A stretch of DNA of 6,669 nt from an uncultured Desulfobacterium sp. (GTDB taxonomy: Bacteria > Desulfobacterota > Desulfobacteria > Desulfobacterales > Desulfobacteraceae), in NCBI GenBank assembly GCA_937124525.1, contig CAKZLA010000119.1:1-6669 (forward strand), in the 5' to 3' direction. Shown in pieces: positions 1 to 6,292 of the stretch. Below the pieces are notes generated by a model. It was not told where the DNA came from and did not search any database. It worked only from the letters and a program-made list of their open reading frames with translations. Position 1 is the stretch's first letter. Every line of letters starts with the position of its first letter. The position numbers and the translations under genes are program-made.

Positions 1-102
1 TACAAAGGCTATCCATTACGTAGTTTTGCTGATGGTGGCTTTACCAATGGCTTCAGTGATCATTTCCCTGTTTATGTTTATTTAATTAAGGAAGTGAAGT
101 AA
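1..102 (+). CDS. EEP-superfamily (endonuclease/exonuclease/phosphatase) protein, C-terminal fragment
   Basis: The frame is open from base 1 and ends at TAA 100-102, giving 33 residues of a gene that begins outside the window. The fragment contains GFSDHFPVYVYLIKE. The SDH triad followed by a hydrophobic strand is the last conserved motif of the EEP fold (DNase I / exonuclease III-like), in which the His takes part in metal-dependent phosphodiester hydrolysis. The ending SDHFPVYVYL plus a short Lys/Glu tail is typical of flavobacterial members of the family. Substrate cannot be told from this piece. Base composition is AT-rich like the next gene, so both belong to the same Bacteroidetes-like segment. 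The two genes converge. Confidence 0.72.
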   Translation, partial: YKGYPLRSFADGGFTNGFSDHFPVYVYLIKEVK

Positions 103-148
103 TATAATTTTTAAAGAAATGCTTAATAAATGTGATTTGAGTACTTCT

Positions 149-171
149 TTTAAATCTTACAAAGATTTAAA
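149..171. terminator. 10-bp perfect inverted repeat between convergent genes; possible bidirectional terminator
   Basis: The arms TTTAAATCTT (149-158) and AAGATTTAAA (162-171) are exact reverse complements around the loop ACA. The hairpin sits in the 79-bp gap between two converging stop codons, where a shared terminator is expected. The stem is AT-rich and no clean U-tract follows it on either strand, so termination is an inference from position and symmetry. Confidence 0.38.
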
Positions 172-181
172 CTAATAGACC

Positions 182-991
182 TTAATCAAAGAAACCTAAT
201 AACATAGCATGGTCTGTATCTACATTGTAGAACTTTTTTAACGCTATTGGTGTATGTGATTTTTTTATCCAAATTTGATCTAGCTCCAATAAAGGCAAAC
301 CAAAAGGCCATGTTGATGAAAAACCGTTTTGAAATTTCCTTAAAGATTGGTAATTTGTTGCATACATTTTAAAATGCACACTCTCATAAGGAGTATTAAA
401 GTCGCCCGCTATAATATCAATGTTATTTGCTTCGGCATAATTTATAATTTTCTGTAAAGCGTCTTTTCTACTATGAATAGGACTTGCATACACATCTATA
501 ATAATAATTTCTATGGGTTTGTTTTTTGAATGCAATTTAATGTGACAAAACTTAAAATTGCTCACTTCCTTAACATACTTTACAAACTCGATATTATGTT
601 TTGATGCTACAACTATGCTCCCAGCAAGGCATTTAACATTGTAAGGTTTTAATTGGCTAGAAAAATAAGTGCTATCTCTTGAATTATGAAAAGCTTCAAC
701 AAACACTAATGTTTCTGGCTCTTCAATTTTAATCTTATGTTTTAAAAAATCTAAATTTTTATTTTTCTCTTTTGCAATATTCCACAATACAATTGAATGC
801 TTACTTTTTATTTTAGAAATATTAGAATTAAAATGATAGTTTTTAAACCATAACAACACAAGTAAACATAGTAATGCTAAACTACTATATCTAATTATTT
901 TATTTGAAAAAAATAAAGCAAAAATTGTTATATCACCTAAAATTAAAATAGGCAATGGAAACGCATAAAATAAAATACCTGTTACATAAAA
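182..991 (-). CDS. Membrane-anchored EEP-superfamily hydrolase, N-terminus cut off at the junction
   Basis: The stop codon is TAA (184-182). The frame stays open through the first in-frame start-like codon (TTG at 955) up to the junction near 990, so the true start is missing; residues below are numbered from that TTG. The N-terminus is hydrophobic, with one segment ending about residue 17 and another at about 24-37. The remaining roughly 200 residues carry the full EEP motif set: Asn in VLWNIA (about 59), Glu in FVEAF (about 87), GDFNT (184-188), LDQIW (225-229) and TDHA (247-250). This predicts a metal-dependent phosphodiesterase or nuclease tethered to the inner membrane with its catalytic domain outside it, like flavobacterial EEP proteins of about 300 residues. 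The substrate (nucleic acid, phospholipid or other phosphoester) cannot be assigned. Codon use is strongly A/T-biased, unlike everything after 1000. Confidence 0.75.
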   Translation of the reverse strand, partial: FYVTGILFYAFPLPILILGDITIFALFFSNKIIRYSSLALLCLLVLLWFKNYHFNSNISKIKSKHSIVLWNIAKEKNKNLDFLKHKIKIEEPETLVFVEAFHNSRDSTYFSSQLKPYNVKCLAGSIVVASKHNIEFVKYVKEVSNFKFCHIKLHSKNKPIEIIIIDVYASPIHSRKDALQKIINYAEANNIDIIAGDFNTPYESVHFKMYATNYQSLRKFQNGFSSTWPFGLPLLELDQIWIKKSHTPIALKKFYNVDTDHAMLLGFFD

Positions 992-1000
992 ATGATCTTT
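974..1000. other. Junction between AT-rich Bacteroidetes-like DNA and Desulfobacterota-like DNA
   Basis: To the left, the minus-strand EEP frame is intact and very AT-rich. To the right, the plus strand encodes a conserved ParA C-terminus beginning at about IFKTKIPRN (from 995). The parA frame meets a stop (TAA 971-973) just to the left. The two genes are each truncated here, so the junction lies between roughly 974 and 1000. The exact base is unclear because both sides are A-rich. No transposase, terminal inverted repeat or tRNA is seen at the join. Confidence 0.65.
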
Positions 1001-1132
1001 AAAACCAAAATTCCCCGCAATGTCAAACTGGCAGAAGCCCCCAGTTACGGCATGCCGGTGATCTCCTATGATGCCAGCTCCCCCGGTGCCAAAAGTTACC
1101 TGACCCTTGCAAAGGAACTCTTGAACAGATGA
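992..1132 (+). CDS. parA: ParA/Soj chromosome-partitioning ATPase, C-terminal fragment only
   Basis: This is the last 46 or so codons of a ParA-family (MinD-like deviant Walker) ATPase, ending at TGA 1130-1132. The stretch IPRNVKLAEAPSYGMPV and the following ISYD, GAKSYLTLAKELL are the signature C-terminal segment of chromosomal ParA/Soj, which moves ParB-bound origin regions during segregation. The Walker A and other nucleotide-binding motifs are absent because the gene is cut at the junction. The in-frame ATG at 992 is not a credible natural start: the preceding codons are AT-rich foreign sequence ending at a TAA at 971. The stop overlaps the parB start as ATGA, the classic parAB arrangement. 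Confidence 0.85.
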   Translation: MIFKTKIPRNVKLAEAPSYGMPVISYDASSPGAKSYLTLAKELLNR

Positions 1133-2001
1133 CAGGAAAGAAAGTAAGAAAAACCGGCCTTGGCAGAGGCATTTCTGCCCTCATTCCCGACATCCAGCCC
1201 ATGGATGAAAAATCGGGCAGTTTTTTCATGTGTGACATTGAAGATATTGTTCCCAACCGGTTTCAACCCCGAACCATCTTTTCCGAAGAGGACCTGGAGC
1301 ATCTCAAGGACTCCATCATTGAACAGGGTATTTTGCAACCTGTTCTGGTGAGAAAGCAAAATAACAAATACGAACTCATTGCCGGTGAGCGTCGATTCCG
1401 GGCGGCCCGACGCGCCAATATCAACCGGATTCCAGCCATTATCAGGAACCTCTCCGATGAACAGGTGCTGGAGGTCTCCATCATTGAAAATATCCAGCGG
1501 GCCAATTTAAACCCCCTTGAGGAGGCTGAAGCCTACCACCGACTCATCACAGAGTTTGAATATACCCAGGAAATGGTGGCAAAAAAAATCGGAAAAAACC
1601 GATCCACCATCACCAATTTTCTGCGATTAAGAAAACTACCCGGGGCCATCAGTCAAAGCCTTTCCCAGAATCAAATTTCCATGGGACACGCCCGGGCACT
1701 TCTGGGGGCTGGAACCCAAGCCCTTCAAATCAAAGCCTGGGAGACGGTGATCTCAAGGGATTTGTCTGTTCGGGCCACGGAGCAGTTAGTTAAAAAAATA
1801 AAGGAAAAAGCAGATCTTCCAGAACCTGCCCCCCCCACCCCCGAAACAATGGCCCTGGAAACCATCTGTAATAATCTCACCCAAAAAATTCAATCCAGCG
1901 TAAAGATAAAGAAAAGAGGAAACAAGGGCAAATTGGAAATCAGCTTCAAGAATGAGCAGGAATTCCAAAAACTCATCCAACTTCTGGATAATATCTCATG
2001 A
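1129..2001 (+). CDS. parB: ParB/Spo0J chromosome-partitioning protein (CTP-dependent DNA clamp)
   Basis: This is a complete 290-residue protein of normal length for chromosomal ParB, which binds parS sites near the origin, spreads as a CTP-gated clamp and works with ParA in segregation. It begins with the conserved LGRGISALI (11-19), the peptide that in ParB proteins contacts ParA. The N-terminal CTPase domain has QPR (46-48), the GERRFRA box (86-92) and ENIQR (120-124). A helix-turn-helix parS-binding domain follows (about 146-168, then ISMGHARALL at 183-192). After a proline-rich linker (231-238) a basic C-terminal dimerisation domain runs to the end. The ATG start overlaps the parA stop by four bases, with AAGGAA about 12 bases upstream. 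The last codons overlap the next gene as ATGA, suggesting coupling. No parS-like palindrome was seen in the window. Confidence 0.96.
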   Translation: MTGKKVRKTGLGRGISALIPDIQPMDEKSGSFFMCDIEDIVPNRFQPRTIFSEEDLEHLKDSIIEQGILQPVLVRKQNNKYELIAGERRFRAARRANINRIPAIIRNLSDEQVLEVSIIENIQRANLNPLEEAEAYHRLITEFEYTQEMVAKKIGKNRSTITNFLRLRKLPGAISQSLSQNQISMGHARALLGAGTQALQIKAWETVISRDLSVRATEQLVKKIKEKADLPEPAPPTPETMALETICNNLTQKIQSSVKIKKRGNKGKLEISFKNEQEFQKLIQLLDNIS

Positions 2002-3707
2002 AAATAATCATTGCAAAAACAGCTGGCTTCTGCATGGGGGTCCGCCGGGCCGTGGACATGGTATTGGATGCCGCCAACCGCACCCAAGGCCCCATCTGTA
2101 CCTATGGCCCTCTGATCCATAACCCCCAGGTCCAGGAGATGCTCCGGGAGAAGGGCATTCCCAGTATCAAAGAAATTCCGGAAAAAGGCCGGGGCACCAT
2201 TCTCATCCGGGCCCATGGGGTGCCGCCCCAGGATAAAATTGCCCTTGAAGCTGCGGGGTTTAAAGTCATTGATGCCACCTGCCCCCGGGTGATCAGAGTC
2301 CAGACCATCATTGGCAGACACAATGAAAAGGGATACACCGCCATTATCATCGGTGATGCAGACCATCCCGAGGTCCGGGGACTCCTGGGTTATGCCGGTG
2401 ACAGGGGGTTTACAGCCTCCACCCTGGAAGAGGTAAGGGCGTTACCTGCCTTTGATAAGGCTGTTGTGGTGGCCCAGACCACCCAGGACACCTCCTTGTA
2501 CCGGGAGATAACACAATGGATCAGCGAAAACCATCCCCATTACAAACTCCATGACACCATCTGTAATTCCACGGAAAAGCGCCAGGCAGAAACAAGGGAC
2601 ATCGCCCGAAAAAGCGACGCCGTAATTGTGGTGGGGGGAAAGCACAGTGGTAACACCCAACGACTGGCCCAGATTGCCAAGGCCACTGGCAAACCGTCCA
2701 TGCACATAGAAGATATTTCGGAACTGGATTATCAATTAATAGGCAATGCAGACTCTGTGGCCATCACCGCCGGGGCATCCACCCCCAACTGGATCATTAA
2801 CAAAACCTGCCGGGCCATTGAAGAGCATATTCGTGCCAGCCGAAAAAAGAACCGTTTTTTTTTCAAGGCCCGGAACCTGTTGCTGAAAACTAATATACTG
2901 CTGGCCATGGGGGCCGGATGCCTAACCTGGGCCTGTGCTTCCCTCCAGGAACTGGACCGCACATTGATCCACGCCACCGTTGCAGCGCTGTATGTTCTTT
3001 CCATGCAGATCCTGAATAATCTTTTGACCATCTCATCGGATCGATACAACCACCCGGAGCGGGCTCAATTTTATGAGACCCACAAGAAAACAATGACGAC
3101 ACTTGCCCTGGCCAGTGGGGGGGCTGGTCTAATGCTGTCTTTTTCCAACAGCATAACTGCATTTATAATCCTCATGCTCATGAGTTTTCTGGGACTTACC
3201 TACAACCTTGGCATTTTCTCTGTGTTGCCCGGTGTAAATCGATTTAAGGCATTAAAGGACATCCCCGGATCAAAGACCATCCTCATTGCGGCGGCCTGGG
3301 GAACGGTGACATCCATCCTTCCGGCCATGGAGAACTTTAAGCCCCTTTCCGTGGGAATATCCTTTGTTTTTGCCACTGGCCTTGTCTTTGCCAGAACCGC
3401 TTTTTTCAACGTGCTGGAAATGCAGGGAGACAGGATCACCGGCAAGGAAACCCTGCCCCTAATACTGGGGGAAACCCGGAGCCTGGAGTTGATTATAAAA
3501 GTCTTAATCACCCTGACTATGGTACTTCTTTTTGCCTCCATTCTTGGCATGACAGGCCCCATTGGTTTTTTACTGGCAACGCTTCCCGCCCTTTTGATCA
3601 ACCTCATTGTTCGGTGTGAAAACGGATATCTACTTCCGGGAAGCAACCTTGAGTTCATCGTGGATTCCCATTTTATCCTGGCAGGTATCATGGGCGTTCT
3701 CATGTAA
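1998..3707 (+). CDS. ispH: IspH (HMBPP reductase) fused to a UbiA-family prenyltransferase-like membrane domain
   Basis: This is a 569-residue protein, about twice the usual IspH length. Residues 1-283 are a full IspH, the [4Fe-4S] enzyme that reduces HMBPP to IPP and DMAPP at the end of the MEP pathway. The cluster cysteines are present (C12 in GFCMGV, C95 in DATCP, C189 in ICNSTEKRQ), as are the active-site histidines H41 (LIHNP), H73 (RAHGV) and H123 (DHPEV) and the C-terminal TAGASTPNWII. From about 291 the protein is an integral membrane domain of eight or nine helices resembling UbiA prenyltransferases. It has DRYNHPERA (348-356), KDIPGSKTILIAAAWG (420-435) and QGDRITGKETLPLILG (476-491), the last matching the second Asp-rich motif. 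The first Asp-rich motif is degenerate. The start ATG overlaps the parB stop (ATGA) and lacks a strong ribosome site, so translation is probably coupled to parB. The lipid product is unknown, and the second domain may have lost or altered activity. Confidence 0.9.
   Translation: MKIIIAKTAGFCMGVRRAVDMVLDAANRTQGPICTYGPLIHNPQVQEMLREKGIPSIKEIPEKGRGTILIRAHGVPPQDKIALEAAGFKVIDATCPRVIRVQTIIGRHNEKGYTAIIIGDADHPEVRGLLGYAGDRGFTASTLEEVRALPAFDKAVVVAQTTQDTSLYREITQWISENHPHYKLHDTICNSTEKRQAETRDIARKSDAVIVVGGKHSGNTQRLAQIAKATGKPSMHIEDISELDYQLIGNADSVAITAGASTPNWIINKTCRAIEEHIRASRKKNRFFFKARNLLLKTNILLAMGAGCLTWACASLQELDRTLIHATVAALYVLSMQILNNLLTISSDRYNHPERAQFYETHKKTMTTLALASGGAGLMLSFSNSITAFIILMLMSFLGLTYNLGIFSVLPGVNRFKALKDIPGSKTILIAAAWGTVTSILPAMENFKPLSVGISFVFATGLVFARTAFFNVLEMQGDRITGKETLPLILGETRSLELIIKVLITLTMVLLFASILGMTGPIGFLLATLPALLINLIVRCENGYLLPGSNLEFIVDSHFILAGIMGVLM
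2855..2863 (+). other. T9 homopolymer at the IspH-UbiA domain joint
   Basis: Nine T residues encode the FFF at residues 287-289, just after the IspH domain, closely preceded by A6 (2843-2848). If the frame shifts as in a T8 run, translation stops at TGA 2884-2886. With T10 it stops within ten codons at a TAA. Either shift would yield a stand-alone IspH of about 300 residues, close to normal family length. The run may be a sequencing-length error, a slippage site, or simply the fusion linker. Confidence 0.5.
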
Positions 3708-4631
3708 ATGCAGCCCATGGGATACAGCAACCCCTTGATTTGCCTGGCCAAGGAGGCTTTGGATTTTGGCATCCTTGTGTTTCCACAGGCCATTTAGCCA
3801 GTGGCAAAAACGCTCCCTGAAGGGGGCATCATTGAAAAAATCCCCCACCATTTCTCCAGAGACAGGCATGGTCTCCACATCCACAACAATTTTTTTCACC
3901 CTGCCGGAGATGAATCCCCAAAAGCTGTCCGCTCCCTGGGGATACACGATGGTGACGTCAATGATGGCGTTGAGATTTTCTCCCATGGCCCCCAGCACAA
4001 AGGCCACGCCCCCGGCCCGGGGTTTGAGCAGGTGCTGGTAGGGGGACTTTTGGGAGTCATGTTTTGCCAAGGTAAACCGGGTGCCCTCCACAAAATTCAT
4101 GATGGAAATGGGAAGTGCTTTGAATTTTTCACAGGCTTTACGGGTACTTTCCAGATCTTTTCCTTTTAAATGAGGATTTTTTTCCAGAAACCGACGGGTG
4201 TAGCGGCGCATGAAGGGAAAGTCCAGGGCCCACCAGGCAAGTCCCAGAAAGGGCACCCAGATCAGCTCTTTTTTTAAAAAAAACTTTAAAAAAGGAATCC
4301 TGCGGTTAAACACCGTCTGAAGCACCAATATGTCCATCCAGGACTGATGATTGGAAAGGACAAGATACCACTCCTGCATCTCCAGGGCATCCACCCCCCG
4401 GATATCCCACTCAATGCGGGTAAAGACCCGGGAATTAAACATATTGACGCTGATCCAGGCCATTGAGATGGCAATGAGCCACTTATCACAAAGAACCCTG
4501 CACAAGGCAAGTGGCATGGTGAACTTCACCAGTGCCACCATGAAAATAATCGTACACATTATCATTGTATTGATAAGATAACATAAGAAGGACAAAATAC
4601 CCTTTACCGGGCCGGGAAGAAAACTAAGCAT
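3630..4631 (-). CDS. yihG: YihG-type 1-acyl-glycerol-3-phosphate acyltransferase family protein (LPLAT/PlsC superfamily)
   Basis: This protein probably transfers an acyl group to a lysophospholipid at the inner membrane. It closely resembles Escherichia coli YihG as I recall it. One or two hydrophobic N-terminal segments are followed by the catalytic HX4D motif in SNHQSWMDI, then WVPFLGLAWWALDFPFMRRY, then NFVEGTRF (acceptor-phosphate binding motif) and VTIVYP. I chose the ATG at 4631 because AGGA lies nine bases upstream and the resulting N-terminus matches YihG in length (333 residues against about 310). A GTG at 4673 is in frame but has no ribosome site. The C-terminus runs about 35 residues past the usual family end and overlaps the opposite ispH-ubiA gene by 78 bp. 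It lies downstream of the sigma-54 regulator in the same direction and may be cotranscribed with it or controlled by it. Confidence 0.88.
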   Translation of the reverse strand: MLSFLPGPVKGILSFLCYLINTMIMCTIIFMVALVKFTMPLALCRVLCDKWLIAISMAWISVNMFNSRVFTRIEWDIRGVDALEMQEWYLVLSNHQSWMDILVLQTVFNRRIPFLKFFLKKELIWVPFLGLAWWALDFPFMRRYTRRFLEKNPHLKGKDLESTRKACEKFKALPISIMNFVEGTRFTLAKHDSQKSPYQHLLKPRAGGVAFVLGAMGENLNAIIDVTIVYPQGADSFWGFISGRVKKIVVDVETMPVSGEMVGDFFNDAPFRERFCHWLNGLWKHKDAKIQSLLGQANQGVAVSHGLHLHENAHDTCQDKMGIHDELKVASRK

Positions 4632-4640
4632 AAGATTTGT

Positions 4641-4644
4641 TCCT
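4641..4644 (-). promoter_or_regulatory. Ribosome binding site AGGA that decides the acyltransferase start
   Basis: AGGA on the minus strand is nine bases before the ATG at 4631. The alternative GTG at 4673 is preceded by an AT-rich stretch with no purine-rich site, so the downstream ATG is preferred. Confidence 0.55.
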
Positions 4645-4705
4645 GTAACTCGATGATTATTTTTTTTATTCACATATAATTTGGGGACAATTCCATGATA
4701 TCCCT

Positions 4706-6187
4706 TCAGGATATGCCCTGCTGATCAATATATTTTTTAACGGTCCTGCGGTCCATGCCGGCCCGCCGGGCCACCTTTTCATAGGCTCCATGTTTATCAT
4801 AGAGCAGCTGCAGATAACCGGATGTCAATTCTGACACCGTCATATCCCCGCTATCCAGCCCCTTTATCAGGCGGTGCTTAACCCCACCTGTCTTTTTTTT
4901 CTGCAATTGTTCATAGCCCCGCCGAAGCATGACCTGCTTGACACACTGCTCAAGTTCACGGACGTTCCCCGGCCAGTGGTAATCGTTTCCAAGCTCCCTG
5001 TCAATCATGCGAATCACTTTCCTTACCAGTTCATCACATTGGGTTCCCATGATCCGTTCCACGGTGAATGTCAAAAGGGCCGTCAATTCTTCCGGTTCCT
5101 GGAGAATTCGTTTTCGTAGGGGAGGCATTTCAATGACATCGGAGCTGAGACGGTAATAAAAATCATCCCTTAGTACCCTGCCCCCGACAATATCATCCAT
5201 GGAACGGTTGGTGGCGGCAATGACCCGTCCCTGGAACCGGGATTTTACATGGCTACCCACAGGAGCAAACACTCGATCCTGGAGCACCTGCAAAAGCTTG
5301 ATCTGAACATGGTTGGCCACCTCACCAATTTCATCCAACAAAATGGCACCATGGGGACTGCATCTATCAAACACACCTGGATAGTCCTCCACCGCCCCGG
5401 TAAAGGCCCCTTTTCTATGGCCAAAAAGTTCTGATTCCAGCAGGGTTTCGGGAAACTGGGAAAGATTTAAAGAGATAAAGGTGCCGGTGAAACTGTCGGC
5501 AAAACATCCCTTGCTGCTGTCAAAGGGAATAAAACCGCTGCGACCCACGGCCATGGCCGCCGTTCCCTTGCCCGTGCCGGTTTCTCCCAATATCAGGGTG
5601 GAAAAATCCTCCATGCGGTTCCATAGATATTTATCATACCACTCAATATTGCTGGTAAAGACATTGTTCCATAATTTTCGCTTCAACTCCTTCATGCAGG
5701 GGCTTGTGCCCACAAGGGAGTTGGAGATGAAAAAAAAGGCCCGGCGCAACTGAAAGGAAAAGGCAAAATAGTGGTCATGGCAGCTTTGGAGGAATCCCCT
5801 TTGCTGGAGCATGGCCATGGCCTCCCGGGCAAAGGAAACTTTGACGGGTACATCTCCCGCAGAGATCTGGTCCATGATCAATTGGTCAAAATGCTCCCGG
5901 AACTTATGGAAAATATCAAACAGAAATACCACACGGATCAGATTTTGATCCTGCCCTCTGAAGGCATCCAGGGTGGCACACCCCTCTTTTTCCAACTGTT
6001 TTACCCGGACATCAATCTCTTCTATACAGCGATCCACACTCTCCCTGCGGGAAACCGAAGGGAAAAGTCCGGCAATGGTTCTGTCCAGTTTTTCCCGCAG
6101 TTCTCCAAAGGGATTGGCAAAGGCTGCATGATACACTGTTTTAAAAAAACGCCGCTCTTCACGGCTGAATTTTCTAATTCTGGTCAC
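4706..6187 (-). CDS. Sigma-54-dependent enhancer-binding transcriptional regulator with unassigned N-terminal domain
   Basis: This is a 493-residue activator expected to bind upstream DNA and use ATP hydrolysis to open sigma-54 RNA polymerase promoters. The AAA+ domain has Walker A GETGTGKG (201-208), the sigma-54 contact loop GAFTGA (260-265), Walker B AILLDEIGE (281-289), the FYYRLSSDVIEMPPLRKR region (343-360) and WPGNVRELEQ (405-414). A Fis-type helix-turn-helix ends the protein (about 468-489, AYEKVARRAGMDRRTVKKYI). Residues 1-160 show no receiver Asp, GAF or PAS pattern that I can recognise; they start with a basic FSREERRFFKTVYHAAFANPF stretch, so the signal is unknown. The Walker A to GAFTGA distance is about 12 residues longer than in NtrC. 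The start is GTG at 6187, with AGGAG five bases upstream. The acyltransferase 74 bp downstream is a candidate target or partner. Confidence 0.92.
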   Translation of the reverse strand: MTRIRKFSREERRFFKTVYHAAFANPFGELREKLDRTIAGLFPSVSRRESVDRCIEEIDVRVKQLEKEGCATLDAFRGQDQNLIRVVFLFDIFHKFREHFDQLIMDQISAGDVPVKVSFAREAMAMLQQRGFLQSCHDHYFAFSFQLRRAFFFISNSLVGTSPCMKELKRKLWNNVFTSNIEWYDKYLWNRMEDFSTLILGETGTGKGTAAMAVGRSGFIPFDSSKGCFADSFTGTFISLNLSQFPETLLESELFGHRKGAFTGAVEDYPGVFDRCSPHGAILLDEIGEVANHVQIKLLQVLQDRVFAPVGSHVKSRFQGRVIAATNRSMDDIVGGRVLRDDFYYRLSSDVIEMPPLRKRILQEPEELTALLTFTVERIMGTQCDELVRKVIRMIDRELGNDYHWPGNVRELEQCVKQVMLRRGYEQLQKKKTGGVKHRLIKGLDSGDMTVSELTSGYLQLLYDKHGAYEKVARRAGMDRRTVKKYIDQQGIS

Positions 6188-6273
6188 CCTGTCTCCTGGA
6201 CATTGGGATTTGGTTCCAAAGTCTTAAATAATCGTACTATGCCGCCCCCGAAGGGGGATGGGGTCGGGCTCAT
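6184..6273 (-). CDS. Possible 29-residue leader ORF overlapping the regulator start
   Basis: ATG at 6273 opens 29 codons (starting MSPTPSPFGGGIVRLFK) and ends with TGA 6186-6184. The stop overlaps the regulator GTG in the sequence GTGA, the arrangement seen in translational coupling. Its own ribosome site is poor: AGGA lies directly against the ATG, too close to work well. The peptide matches nothing I know. It contains one copy of the 18-bp repeat and the GC hairpin, and may be a chance frame. Confidence 0.25.
   Translation of the reverse strand: MSPTPSPFGGGIVRLFKTLEPNPNVQETG
6193..6197 (-). promoter_or_regulatory. Ribosome binding site AGGAG for the sigma-54 regulator
   Basis: AGGAG on the minus strand stands five bases before GTG 6187-6185. 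This supports the GTG as the true start, since no ATG with a comparable site is nearby. Confidence 0.6.
6234..6251. repeat. 18-bp direct repeat, copy 1
   Basis: The sequence GTACTATGCCGCCCCCGA is identical at 6557-6574, 323 bp away. Copy 1 is followed by AGGGGG, forming a hairpin. Flanking bases of the two copies do not match. Confidence 0.75.
6245..6257 (-). promoter_or_regulatory. GC hairpin with UUCG-type loop in the regulator 5' leader
   Basis: On the minus strand the transcript would read CCCCC-UUC-GGGGG, which can also pair as a C(UUCG)G tetraloop on a short GC stem. It lies about 60 bases before the regulator start. It could influence translation or mRNA stability. No U-tract follows, so it is not a standard terminator. 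Confidence 0.35.
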
Positions 6274-6292
6274 TCCTAAGCACTGTGCATTT

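Noticed and set aside
974..1000. Natural insertion of a mobile element at the composition change
   Set aside because: No transposase, integrase, terminal inverted repeat, target duplication or tRNA is visible. Truncation of both genes fits an artificial join better.
1890..2366. Minus-strand 158-codon open frame
   Set aside because: It lies antisense across the parB end and ispH start, whose frames are supported by conserved residues.
3200..3793. Minus-strand 197-codon open frame
   Set aside because: It is antisense to the UbiA-like domain, has a basic non-conserved composition, and conflicts with both real genes around it.
4632..4705. Sigma-54 promoter or terminator in the regulator-acyltransferase gap
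   Set aside because: There is no GG-N10-GC arrangement of the right form. GGGATAT and TGTCCCC give only a weak partial dyad without a U-tract.
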